From positions 372,001-436,000 of the forward strand of contig JAUIAH010000002.1 in assembly GCA_030425385.1 (NCBI GenBank): a DNA stretch of 64,000 bases. Direction: 5' to 3'. The position numbers and the translations under genes were made by a program. Each line of letters begins with the position of its first letter. Within the stretch, counting starts at the first letter, position 1. The notes beneath the pieces were generated by a model, which saw nothing but the letters and a program-made list of their open reading frames with translations, searched no databases and was not told where the DNA came from. Positions 42,837 through 50,714 of this stretch are shown here, in pieces. This DNA comes from Verrucomicrobiia bacterium (GTDB lineage: Bacteria; Verrucomicrobiota; Verrucomicrobiia; Verrucomicrobiales; DEV007).

Positions 42837-43991
42837 ATGCGAACTTTGTGCACCCTTATTTGCGGACTTCTGACGCTTGCCATGCTTCCGGTCGCCCTAG
42901 CTGCGGTCTTTCTCATTGTTCAAGCACAGGCTAATCATACTCGTCTCTTTGGGTTTGGACTGGTTGCGCTCTTCTTTGCGCTGACGCGACTGACGAAACA
43001 CTTTCGCGTCGACACCGGGCATTCCGGCAAGTTCGCCGTGCTCTTTCTGCTCGTGGCGGCGGGTCTCATTGCCGGAGCCTATCATTCCTCCCCACCGGGA
43101 ACCACCACAGATGCGAAGGCTCCCTTTCTCTCCGTCTACGACGATGATGGCAGCTATCGTCGGTGGCACCCTGCCAATCTGATCGCCGAGCGAGATCACG
43201 TCCAGGTGGCCTTGATGCTATCGGGATGGTTCGGTGGTCCCTTTGATGAAACTGCCAGCCGGGAAGCGCGCACCTTGATGAAGGTCACCTACGATGACCT
43301 CGAATACCATCACGATGAATTGATTGATTACGGCACGCAATTGACCGCTGCTTACGACGCTTGGTTCGATAGGACGCCTCCCACCCACCGCTATGTCTAC
43401 CGTTCTCCCAAAGGCCGCGCCAAAGCGGCCATGCCGATCTTCATCCTTCTGCACGGGAACGGGGGGAACTTGAAAGCGCCCTTGTGGGCACTCAAGGAAT
43501 TGGCCGACCAGACAGGAACCGCCTTGATCGCTCCGACAGGAGGCCGTGGCCAATGGACTGAAGACTCGACCCGTGCGCAGCTCGAAGCCACTTTGCAATA
43601 CTGTGAGGGCGAGTCCGATCTCGACGCCTCCAAGGTATTATTGATTGGCATCGGAAACGGCGGCGCGGCGGCCAACTACGCGGCGCGCACCATGCCCGAA
43701 CGTTTCGCTGGGTTCGTGCACATTGCTTCCGCTTTCACTCCTGAAACAACGCTAGGATTGGCGGATCACCGCGTCGCGTCGAAGAAGCCCTACTTGGTCT
43801 TGCACGGAAAGAAGGACTCCTTGGTCCCTGCAGAAACCGTCGAGCATGCGGCTCAAGGGCTCAAGCGGTGGAATATTCCCGTCTCCTTTGAGGCCTTTGA
43901 CGACGAAGGCGCTCTTCTCTTGTTCAAACGTCAGGACGCCATCATCGGTCGCGTGCGGGCCTGGATGGCACAAAGCGCCTCGTCCGCATAA
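42837..43991 (+). CDS. Membrane-anchored alpha/beta-hydrolase fold protein, probably inactive
   Basis: A 384-residue protein with three N-terminal hydrophobic segments (about 8-28, 37-53, 65-82) and a C-terminal alpha/beta-hydrolase fold facing out or in. The oxyanion loop 'FILLHGNGGN' is present. The nucleophile elbow, expected G-x-S-x-G, reads G-I-G-N-G at 271-275, so Ser is replaced by Gly. The acid Asp327 is present (GKKDSLVP), but the segment where His is expected reads 'DDEGALLLF'. Serine-hydrolase activity is therefore unlikely; it may be a binding or structural protein. It converges with the next gene. Confidence 0.75.
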   Translation: MRTLCTLICGLLTLAMLPVALAAVFLIVQAQANHTRLFGFGLVALFFALTRLTKHFRVDTGHSGKFAVLFLLVAAGLIAGAYHSSPPGTTTDAKAPFLSVYDDDGSYRRWHPANLIAERDHVQVALMLSGWFGGPFDETASREARTLMKVTYDDLEYHHDELIDYGTQLTAAYDAWFDRTPPTHRYVYRSPKGRAKAAMPIFILLHGNGGNLKAPLWALKELADQTGTALIAPTGGRGQWTEDSTRAQLEATLQYCEGESDLDASKVLLIGIGNGGAAANYAARTMPERFAGFVHIASAFTPETTLGLADHRVASKKPYLVLHGKKDSLVPAETVEHAAQGLKRWNIPVSFEAFDDEGALLLFKRQDAIIGRVRAWMAQSASSA

Positions 43992-44014
43992 ACCAGTCTT
44001 TCTGCTAGAGCAAC

Positions 44015-44884
44015 CTAGAGAAACGATAGGTTGGGATCATCCATGGTCGGTGGAGGAGTCACCGCGGGCTCCGGCTGAGCACGGCGCAACCCTAACACTT
44101 CCGCGTCGTCAGGTGATCCTTCGATGTACCGGAAGCGCTGTGGTTGATAGCCCAGCCTTTTGAGATGGGAAATCGGCATGTGATTGTAGACGACCTTCCA
44201 GCTTGGCGGCGACCCCGCTTCGTAGGCCAGGATAGCTCGGCGACGTTCGTCGGCAAATTGCTCTACCAGAATCACATGCGTCCCCGGAAGATTGAGGATA
44301 TCTCCAGGAAGAAGGTCGTCGTATGACGGAAGTGTCTCACAAAGCGCGGCAAGCTCTTGAGTGGAATGATAGCGAGGGAGTTTCCAACAACGGCTGATCA
44401 ACCCCGAAGCACCGATGCCCACGGCGAAAGGACTAACGTTCGGCAGGTTGAGTTCAATCATGGCCTGCTTGTCATCGGAAAGCAGATCTCCGGCAGCCAT
44501 GCCTTTCCGCAAGCCTGCGTCGAATTCCTCAATGCTGGAGAATCCGCCCCATTGATAGGGCACCCCTTGATTCACCTGGCCCGGCACCCACCATCCCGGA
44601 CGAATGCCACGAGCTTTGAAGGATGCGTCTGGCGTGTCCACCCGCACGCCATCCGGATCCACGCCATGCCAGACATTCGCCGCCGTGGGCTTCCATCGAT
44701 GCCCCGCATACCGCCGCGCCATCCGGATCGCCTCCTGCCTCGTCACCGTTTCGTAGACAGGCTGCGGAGCTGTCGTCACGCTCGCGCCATTCAGGTCTGG
44801 AAGGTGTTCCTCCGGAATGTGAGGCACTTGACAGGCCGTCAGGAATACGAAAGGGAGCCAATGGATAACGGAAGCGCGTTTCAT
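44015..44884 (-). CDS. Lipoprotein with NlpC/P60-like domain lacking the catalytic Cys
   Basis: A 289-residue lipoprotein with lipobox LTAC (Cys18). It carries NlpC/P60-like landmarks in order: 'VPYQWGGFSS' (residues 108-117), 'SGLISRCWKLPR', 'LLPGDILNL' and 'GTHVILVEQ' with His203. The active-site pattern is normally D-C-S-G; here it is G-A-S-G, with Ala159 in the Cys position. The following Cys166 is unlikely to substitute. Related cell-wall or amide hydrolases use that Cys, so this copy is probably non-catalytic. The C-terminus is Pro-rich. It is divergent from the lysophospholipase-like gene across an AT-rich promoter region. Confidence 0.65.
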   Translation of the reverse strand: MKRASVIHWLPFVFLTACQVPHIPEEHLPDLNGASVTTAPQPVYETVTRQEAIRMARRYAGHRWKPTAANVWHGVDPDGVRVDTPDASFKARGIRPGWWVPGQVNQGVPYQWGGFSSIEEFDAGLRKGMAAGDLLSDDKQAMIELNLPNVSPFAVGIGASGLISRCWKLPRYHSTQELAALCETLPSYDDLLPGDILNLPGTHVILVEQFADERRRAILAYEAGSPPSWKVVYNHMPISHLKRLGYQPQRFRYIEGSPDDAEVLGLRRAQPEPAVTPPPTMDDPNLSFL

Positions 44885-44925
44885 CCTCGAATAGGAAGTT
44901 TATAGAATGTTTATAATTAGTGTCA
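44885..44925. promoter_or_regulatory. AT-rich divergent promoter region
   Basis: This short gap between two divergent lipoprotein genes is much more AT-rich than its surroundings. It contains two copies of GTTTATA (at about 44898 and 44909) and a TATAAT at 44912-44917. The TATAAT could be the -10 of the plus-strand gene, which would leave almost no leader before the ATG at 44926; the repeats also offer -10 candidates for the minus strand. No convincing -35 was found. Confidence 0.35.
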
Positions 44926-45942
44926 ATGTCGAGATGTGCTAGACGCCATTTGACCAGGCTTCATTGGTCAATGGTTGCCTTCCTGGGGCTCTTCGTTAGC
45001 TGCGCGAGCCCGCCGAAACGGCTTTCTCAAGCGTCCGCTGCGCCGCTCCTCGGCGAGACGTTTCCAGCAAGCGACGGCGATTCGTTGCCCTTTCGGCGAT
45101 GGCTTCCAGCAGGGCGATCCACCGATATTGTGGTCGTGGCCGTTCACGGTCTCGGCGGGGCCGCGAGCGATTGGCGTCCCCTGGGTGAGTATCTCGCCCC
45201 TCGTGGAGTGGCGGTGTATGCCCATGAACTTCGAGGCATGGGCAATGACCCCAAGCGCCAACGTCGCGGGCACATCGGCCATCGCGGAAAGTGGATTGAC
45301 GACTTGGCGGCATTCACGCAGCAGGTTCGCGCCTCTCATCCTGAAAAGCCTCTGTTTCTCTACGGCGAAAGCCTGGGCGGCCTCATTGGGATAGGGTTCC
45401 TCGCCAACAATCCATTTCCATTAAATGAGCGGCCGTGTGGCATGATCCTGGCGTCACCCATTGTCGGTGTCGATGCCAAGGTCCCTCGTTGGCATCGGCT
45501 GCTGCTCTCAGTCGGCGCACGATTGATCCCCCGATGGCGCTGGCGTTTGCTCGATCTGGCACCAGAAGGTTCCGTTCCCCAGGTGGTGAGCACGACCACG
45601 CACGAAGATCAAATGGCTCAGACTCCCCACGCAATGTCGCATTTCTCGTTACGCATGTTGCATGAAATCCAAAGACTTGTTTCTGAGAATCGAGAATTTC
45701 TCACCCATAACACTTACCCCATTCTCGTATTGCACGGAGGGAAAGACGTCTTCTCCACTCCCGAAGAAATCCAGCAATTCTACGGGCGTATCGGGGGAAA
45801 TCACAAAAGCGGATACTTGTTTCCGGAGGGGTATCATCTCCTTCTTCACGACCATGGGGCGACGACGGTCATGCAGGTAATCCAAAAGTGGCTTGTGGAG
45901 AACCAGAAATCTTGCCACATGAATGACTTTTCAGACGGGTAG
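44926..45942 (+). CDS. Lipoprotein lysophospholipase / monoacylglycerol lipase-like hydrolase
   Basis: About 338 residues from the ATG at 44926; a GTG at 44920 is two codons earlier. The N-terminus ends in lipobox FVSC, so the enzyme is probably an envelope lipoprotein. The fold is alpha/beta-hydrolase of the lysophospholipase (monoglyceride lipase) type: 'VVVAVHGLGGAASDW', 'VAVYAHELRGMGND', nucleophile 'LYGESLGGLIG', Asp in 'VLHGGKDVFS' and His in 'PEGYHLLLHD'. The triad looks complete. It likely acts on lipid or glycerol esters. Confidence 0.85.
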   Translation: MSRCARRHLTRLHWSMVAFLGLFVSCASPPKRLSQASAAPLLGETFPASDGDSLPFRRWLPAGRSTDIVVVAVHGLGGAASDWRPLGEYLAPRGVAVYAHELRGMGNDPKRQRRGHIGHRGKWIDDLAAFTQQVRASHPEKPLFLYGESLGGLIGIGFLANNPFPLNERPCGMILASPIVGVDAKVPRWHRLLLSVGARLIPRWRWRLLDLAPEGSVPQVVSTTTHEDQMAQTPHAMSHFSLRMLHEIQRLVSENREFLTHNTYPILVLHGGKDVFSTPEEIQQFYGRIGGNHKSGYLFPEGYHLLLHDHGATTVMQVIQKWLVENQKSCHMNDFSDG

Positions 45943-45957
45943 CCGTCTCTAAGACCT

Positions 45958-46578
45958 TTGAAAGAGCCCCTTCAGAATGCGGAAGAGCCTTTGCACGATT
46001 GGACTGACAGGCAGTTGGTCGATCGCTGCCAAAGCTCTTCTCCTGTGGATGTGGCTGCTTTCCAAGAACTCTTGAGACGCCATGAACCCCTTGTCTTCAA
46101 CACCTGCCACAAGATGATCGGATCCTTCCAGGACGCCGAGGAGGTGTGCCAAGATGCGTTTGTGCAAGTTTACCACAAACTGCATCAGTTCGAGAACCGC
46201 TCGGCCTTCAAGACCTGGCTTTTCCGAATCGTCTACAATCTCTGTCTTCGGCGCCGAGAAAAGGTGAATCGACAACGAACGAAAGACACGGCGGCTGGCG
46301 AAGACCAGGCTCGTGAAGTGCGAGAGAAGGAACTGGCGGCCAGTGCGGACGAGGCCCTTTCCGAATCCGTGCAGGAAGCGATGCGCGCGCTGGGCGAGGA
46401 TCAGCGCCAGGTCATCGTGATGAAATACGTCAGTGGACTCACTCTCCAAGAAATGGCGGACGTCCTCAGCATCTCGCTGAGTGCGGCCAAGATGCGCCTT
46501 TATCGGTCGCTCGACCAATTCAAGGAGGTCTACATGCAGACCAATCCCCAAGGCCATTCGGCCACGCCCTCCCCATGA
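45958..46578 (+). CDS. ECF-family RNA polymerase sigma factor
   Basis: A 206-residue sigma factor using a TTG start at 45958; no ATG is placed before region 2. Region 2 is 'LRRHEPLVFNTCHKMIGSFQ' followed by 'DAEEVCQDAFVQVYHKLHQF' and 'FKTWLFRIVYNLCLRRRE'. Region 4 is 'ALGEDQRQVIVMKYVSGLTL' followed by 'QEMADVLSISLSAAKMRLYR'. It directs RNA polymerase to a stress or envelope regulon that cannot be read here. Its stop overlaps the start of a small acidic protein (ATGA, 46575-46578), and an MscS-like channel gene follows. No zinc-type anti-sigma gene is present. Confidence 0.9.
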   Translation: MKEPLQNAEEPLHDWTDRQLVDRCQSSSPVDVAAFQELLRRHEPLVFNTCHKMIGSFQDAEEVCQDAFVQVYHKLHQFENRSAFKTWLFRIVYNLCLRRREKVNRQRTKDTAAGEDQAREVREKELAASADEALSESVQEAMRALGEDQRQVIVMKYVSGLTLQEMADVLSISLSAAKMRLYRSLDQFKEVYMQTNPQGHSATPSP

Positions 46579-46859
46579 TCAGCGACGAACAACTCCGAGA
46601 AAAGGAGGCCGAGGTGGAAGCCCTCTTCGGTGGTGGCTCCCCGTGGCCCATGGACCACTTGGAGCCGAATGAGGAACGGATTCAGCAGATCATGGGCAAG
46701 GTCCGCGCGGATGAGCTGGTGAAAGACAGTGTCTCCTTCATGTTCAAAAGCTTCGGAACGACGCTGGGCGGTCTCGCCAATGTTCTCTTGAAAGCAGTGC
46801 CCGATTCAAAGGAGGATGACGCCGAAGATGATCCCGATGGACCATCCGCTGCAACCTAA
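46575..46859 (+). CDS. Small acidic protein overlapping the sigma factor gene
   Basis: A 94-residue acidic protein that I do not recognise. It starts at the ATGA overlap with the sigma-factor gene, the usual place for a cognate anti-sigma factor. It lacks the zinc-binding HxxxCxxC motif. Its mid-part (VSFMFKSFGTTLGGLANVLL) could form an amphipathic or weakly membrane-associated helix, and the tail is Asp/Glu-rich. It may regulate the sigma factor; this is inference from position. The channel gene starts 14 bp after its stop. Confidence 0.65.
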   Translation: MISDEQLREKEAEVEALFGGGSPWPMDHLEPNEERIQQIMGKVRADELVKDSVSFMFKSFGTTLGGLANVLLKAVPDSKEDDAEDDPDGPSAAT

Positions 46860-46873
46860 CCCTTTCTTTCCTG

Positions 46874-47818
46874 ATGCCATTCATTGTCGCGCAAGAAGCT
46901 CCTGAACCCGTGACGTGGAATCTCACGGACACGGTGATGCAATCACTCACCGAGCTTGGAGTGGCCTTCCAACGATTCGTCCCAGGCTTCATCGGCGGGC
47001 TGATCATCTTTCTTGTCGGGCTCTTCGTCGCCCTGATCGTGCGCCGCGTCCTCACCACCATCCTCTCCAAGATCGGGCTGGATAAGGTGAGTGAACGTGT
47101 GGGCCTCAAAGACCTGCTCTCTAGCTTTGGCATCAAGGCCTCGCTGCCAGTCATCATCGGCAAATTCGTCTTCATCGTCATGGTGCTCATGTTTCTCATG
47201 AGCGGCACCCAAGTCGTGCCCGGCCTGACGGCCATCGCCGAAGTGCTAAAGAACCTGGTCACCTACTTTCCGCGTGCCGCCAGCGCTATTCTCTACGCAC
47301 TCGCCGGACTGTTAGTCGCGCGCTTTGCCCATGGGGCCCTCCTCAGCAGTGCAGAACGCGTGGGCCTGGAATACGCGCGTCCCCTTGCCAATCTCGTCTA
47401 CGGTTTCCTCGTCATTGTTGTCCTCACCCTCGCATTTGGGCAGATGGACATCGAGACGGAACTCCTCTCCAAAACCATTCAGATTTCGTTAGGGAGTATC
47501 GCCCTCGCCCTCGCCCTCGCCATTGGGTTAGGCATGACCTCCATTGCCAAACACATCGCGGCAGGAGTCTATGCCAGGGACCTGTTTCCGCCCGGCACGG
47601 AAGTACAGATCGACGATGATCGTGACGACACTTCCTATCGTGTCATCGCGGTAGGAGCCACCTCCACGCGGCTCGAAGACAGCCAAGGGACCTTTCTCGT
47701 CATGCCAAATTCCACCATGATTGAGACGTCCATCCGTGGGCGCCATCCCAAGGTTCCTACTCCCAAGACAGTAGTCCTAGGAAAGAAGAAGCGGAGTGCC
47801 AGCAAAGGCCTCAAATGA
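46874..47818 (+). CDS. Mechanosensitive channel family protein (MscS-like)
   Basis: A 314-residue membrane protein with about five hydrophobic helices. The first carry the conserved helix pattern of small-conductance channel relatives (GFIGGLIIFLVGLFVALIVR). The pore-lining helix is followed by the MscS beta domain: 'GLGMTSIAKHIAAGVYARDL' and then 'GTFLVMPNSTMIETSI'. The Gly/Ala-rich helix (GSIALALALAIGLG) resembles MscS TM3. The C-terminus is Lys-rich. It probably relieves turgor on hypo-osmotic shock. It is the third gene of the sigma-factor transcript, which suggests envelope-stress or osmotic control. Confidence 0.85.
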   Translation: MPFIVAQEAPEPVTWNLTDTVMQSLTELGVAFQRFVPGFIGGLIIFLVGLFVALIVRRVLTTILSKIGLDKVSERVGLKDLLSSFGIKASLPVIIGKFVFIVMVLMFLMSGTQVVPGLTAIAEVLKNLVTYFPRAASAILYALAGLLVARFAHGALLSSAERVGLEYARPLANLVYGFLVIVVLTLAFGQMDIETELLSKTIQISLGSIALALALAIGLGMTSIAKHIAAGVYARDLFPPGTEVQIDDDRDDTSYRVIAVGATSTRLEDSQGTFLVMPNSTMIETSIRGRHPKVPTPKTVVLGKKKRSASKGLK

Positions 47819-47893
47819 AACCGCCTCAGTAGCCTGGAATGCTTCTCGCAGTTGAAGCAAACCAGACTACCGAGACGAGTACCCACACCCAGA

Positions 47894-48673
47894 CTAGAAT
47901 TCGATTCCGAGACTGATTCCGCCATAGACGTCTTCGTCATAGGCGTCTTCCAATTCATCCAATGGATGATTGTAAGCGATATACGGTGATAATGTCACGT
48001 TCTCCCATAGCGTCATCGAGAGCCCCACGCTCACACCCAAATGCGTGAAACCCGAGCTATCGGTGCCTCCCTGGAAGGTATTGAATTCGCTATCGCCGTA
48101 GCCTAATGTTGCCCCCAGGTCCAAAGACACATATTCGCTGATATCATAGCTAGTGCCGGCCGTCGCTTCCACGTAGCTGTAGTCGACATCATTGTCAGGA
48201 GCGATGTAGTAAGTGAGACCCAGATCGACGGGGCCCAGCGAGGTCGACGCGCCTAGGCTGAATTCGTGATAGTCTCCACCGGCATCGTAGAAATAGAAAT
48301 ACGTCCAGCCCGCGCTCAGTGTGACCGCGCCTAGGTCAACGTCGAGTCCCGCGTAGACATCGAGTTCATCATTGCCTCCTCGCCAAGACCCATGCCATAC
48401 GCCCAAAGAGAGGGACGTCATATCATTGAGCGAAAGGCCAGTACTGACATCAAACCAGGTAAGGTCGTCACCATAATTGGCACCGCGCCAAAGGTAATCG
48501 CTGTCATAGCCCACGGAAGCCGCAAGACTGAGCCCCGTGTCGGAAAGCAATCCGCCACCACTAGGCTCTGGCATAGATGGAGGCGGCATCTCCATGGGTG
48601 GCATGACTTCGCCCGCATGCGTCAGTGAGAGGCCACCGATAGAAATGAGGATAGTACGTAAAGGAACATTCAT
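47894..48673 (-). CDS. Outer-membrane beta-barrel protein (TorF-like putative porin)
   Basis: A 259-residue protein with a signal peptide (MNVPLRTILISIGGLSLTHAG) and a Pro/Met-rich linker. A barrel follows, made of alternating strands such as 'SLAASVGYDSDYLWRGANYG', 'VTLSAGWTYFYFYD' and 'VDLGLTYYIAPDNDVDYSYV'. The C-terminal residue is Phe (ISLGIEF), the outer-membrane assembly signal. The 'SDYLWRG' motif is characteristic of the TorF/Gcw_chp family of putative porins. It lies downstream of the DUF2071 gene and converges with the channel gene. Confidence 0.85.
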   Translation of the reverse strand: MNVPLRTILISIGGLSLTHAGEVMPPMEMPPPSMPEPSGGGLLSDTGLSLAASVGYDSDYLWRGANYGDDLTWFDVSTGLSLNDMTSLSLGVWHGSWRGGNDELDVYAGLDVDLGAVTLSAGWTYFYFYDAGGDYHEFSLGASTSLGPVDLGLTYYIAPDNDVDYSYVEATAGTSYDISEYVSLDLGATLGYGDSEFNTFQGGTDSSGFTHLGVSVGLSMTLWENVTLSPYIAYNHPLDELEDAYDEDVYGGISLGIEF

Positions 48674-48855
48674 GTGTTGAGATTCTGCCAGGAACGGAGC
48701 CCAACAGGTGTTTGGGTTATCTTGATCTGTTTGTGTTTCGAGAGCCCACTCCGAGACGAAGCGGCATGCCTCGTCCGTCAGAGTTTGCTCCTGTCAATGC
48801 AGCAAGCAGCGTGCCAGTGAAATACGAACTCGGTGAAACGGCTCTGTTTCCCCGT

Positions 48856-48876
48856 AAAAAACGCCGCTAGGGCAGC
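48856..48876 (-). terminator. Possible intrinsic terminator of the DUF2071 gene
   Basis: On the minus strand, a short hairpin (GCTGC CCTA GCGGC, with one G-T pair) includes the stop codon of the DUF2071 gene and is followed by GTTTTTT. The T-run is convincing, but the stem is only five base pairs. Confidence 0.4.
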
Positions 48877-49613
48877 TTCTCAATTGGATACACACTCACC
48901 TCCACCCGCCGCGCGTGACAGAAATGGACAGGGGGAGCTTCAGGAATGGACAGGCCATTCCACCCAATGGGCGCCGCCGACCATGCCATCGCTTCCCCGT
49001 CACTGAACTGATAGGGATGGTGAAACACACGACCACGAAACAAGCGGTCGCCGCGGTCATCATAGGCGTAAAGCAAGTAGCGCTCTAACAGAAAGAACTC
49101 AAGCGACCCCGGCTCGGCCGCGCGCGCAGAACCACGCGGCCTGGATCGATAACACCCAGTATCCTTCTCACCCCGCCGACGCACCGTCATTTCGCAAACG
49201 CCTGCATTGTCTTTGTGAAACGACATATCCGCACAGTGATAGGCCAGGCGGAAGGCCACCCTGGCAATCTTGTAAGCAAGCCAGCGATCCGTATCCAAGG
49301 AGAAGAACCAGACGCCAGGCTCCCCCTGTTCATCGTACACATAGGTCCTCACATTACATTCCAGGAAATAGGAAAGATAGGGCACGGGAGGACATCCCAC
49401 CGGACGAATGGCGCGCATGCGAAAAGGAACAACGCCCAAGTAGGCCTGGCCCTCATGCACATCGATCGTCAGTCCTGGAGGGAGATGCGCTTGAAGCTCC
49501 TCCGCGGGCACTACCCAATGGATGAACCAGAGGTCCTCCCATCGTTGCCGCATGATCACCCGGGCCGATGGGCGTTCTCGTAAAGCAAGGCGTTGAGAAA
49601 GGCTCGGCGTCAT
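48867..49613 (-). CDS. DUF2071 family protein
   Basis: A 248-residue soluble protein of the DUF2071 (YqjF-like) family. Hallmarks are 'RWEDLWFIHWVVPAEELQAH', 'LPPGLTIDVHEGQAYLGVVP', 'FRMRAIRPVGCPPVPYLSYF' followed by 'LECNVRTYV', 'GVWFFSLDTDRWLAYKIAR', and 'LEFFLLERYLLYAYDDRGDR' near the C-terminus. Function is unknown; a beta-rich, acetoacetate decarboxylase-like fold has been proposed for the family. It starts 12 bp after the RfaE2-PurN gene's end, so the two may share a transcript. Confidence 0.88.
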   Translation of the reverse strand: MTPSLSQRLALRERPSARVIMRQRWEDLWFIHWVVPAEELQAHLPPGLTIDVHEGQAYLGVVPFRMRAIRPVGCPPVPYLSYFLECNVRTYVYDEQGEPGVWFFSLDTDRWLAYKIARVAFRLAYHCADMSFHKDNAGVCEMTVRRRGEKDTGCYRSRPRGSARAAEPGSLEFFLLERYLLYAYDDRGDRLFRGRVFHHPYQFSDGEAMAWSAAPIGWNGLSIPEAPPVHFCHARRVEVSVYPIEKLP

Positions 49614-49625
49614 CTCACAGAAGCG

Positions 49626-50714
49626 TCAACCACCAACGCGTTTCCAATAGGCGCTGATGGCTTGTGGGTAGAGGATTCGCTCTGCCCCTTGAATGCGCGC
49701 GTGGAGGCTCTCGGGAGTATCTCCTGGGAGGACAGCGACGCTTGATTGCTGGACGATCTCGCCCGCATCAATCTCTGCATTGACGACGTGAACAGTGGCG
49801 CCCGTGTGCGCGACGCCTGCGCCTAGGGCTTGTTTCCAGGCATCCTTTCCCGGAAACTGCGGGAGCAGTGAAGGATGAATATTCAGGATGCGATCTGGGA
49901 AAGCCTTAAGCAGCGGCGCTTTGATACGACGCATGAAGCCTGCCAGAATCACCAAATCCACCTCAGCAGCTTGCAAGATACGGCAAGCGACTTCCTGGCT
50001 CGCGATGGCGAAGCGATTTCCGTGTGGCCCGGGATCAATGTGATGCGAGGGGATTCCTCGCCGGCGACCAAGTTCCAGGATCCGCGCCTCTTCACAATCT
50101 GACACGACCACCACGACTTCGGCGTCGGGCAAACGCCCCGTTGCGATAGAATCTAAGAGTCCTTCCAAGGTCGAACCACGCCCCGAGCCTAACACTCCCA
50201 AACGGAGCTTGCGAGAAGCGTCCGCAGGTGCAGCCATGCGTTGCAAGGTTGCCGTGGTAGACTTGCCCGCCACCAATTGAAGCATGCGGATCTCCGCCCC
50301 AACGGCATCCAAAGCTGCCTTCTCTTCGGCATTGAGCGTTTCCGGCGTGTAGTCGCCTCCCTTCGCATAAACGTGAGGCGCCACTGCCTGGATGGCTCGT
50401 GTGCAGCGCTCTTCATCGAAGAAGATCACGCGATCCACTGCCTCCAAGGCTAACAAGACTTCGGCGCGATCTTCTGCCGTGTTGACGGGCCGCGTGGGGC
50501 CTTTCAAGGCGCGCACCGAGGCGTCCGTGTTGATCGCCACACAGAGCGCGTCCCCTAACGCCCGGGCTTCCTGAAGGTAGCGCACATGCCCCACATGGAG
50601 TACGTCGAAGCATCCATTCGTGAAGACTAAGCGTTTCCCCGAGACTTCTAGCTGATCACGCCAGGCGCGGGCCGCTTTCCAACCAGCCTCCAAGGTCTCA
50701 GGAGTCATCCGCAT
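49626..50714 (-). CDS. Fusion of an RfaE2-like nucleotidyltransferase and PurN formyltransferase
   Basis: A 362-residue cytoplasmic protein with two domains. Residues about 25-160 are a cytidylyltransferase-fold domain of the RfaE2/HldE C-terminal type: 'FTNGCFDVLHVGHVRYLQEA' with the HxGH site (His40, His43), 'AINTDASVRALKG', and 'VYAKGGDYTPETL'. Residues about 168-360 are phosphoribosylglycinamide formyltransferase: 'LGVLGSGRGSTLEGLLD', 'LAGFMRRIKAP', 'ILNIHPSLLPQFPG' (Asn278, His280) and 'VNAEIDAGEIV' (Asp316). Both active sites look intact. The start at 50714 overlaps the stop of the carboxypeptidase gene (50698-50714). Joining ADP-heptose or sugar-nucleotide synthesis to purine synthesis in one chain is unusual. 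Confidence 0.9.
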   Translation of the reverse strand: MRMTPETLEAGWKAARAWRDQLEVSGKRLVFTNGCFDVLHVGHVRYLQEARALGDALCVAINTDASVRALKGPTRPVNTAEDRAEVLLALEAVDRVIFFDEERCTRAIQAVAPHVYAKGGDYTPETLNAEEKAALDAVGAEIRMLQLVAGKSTTATLQRMAAPADASRKLRLGVLGSGRGSTLEGLLDSIATGRLPDAEVVVVVSDCEEARILELGRRRGIPSHHIDPGPHGNRFAIASQEVACRILQAAEVDLVILAGFMRRIKAPLLKAFPDRILNIHPSLLPQFPGKDAWKQALGAGVAHTGATVHVVNAEIDAGEIVQQSSVAVLPGDTPESLHARIQGAERILYPQAISAYWKRVGG

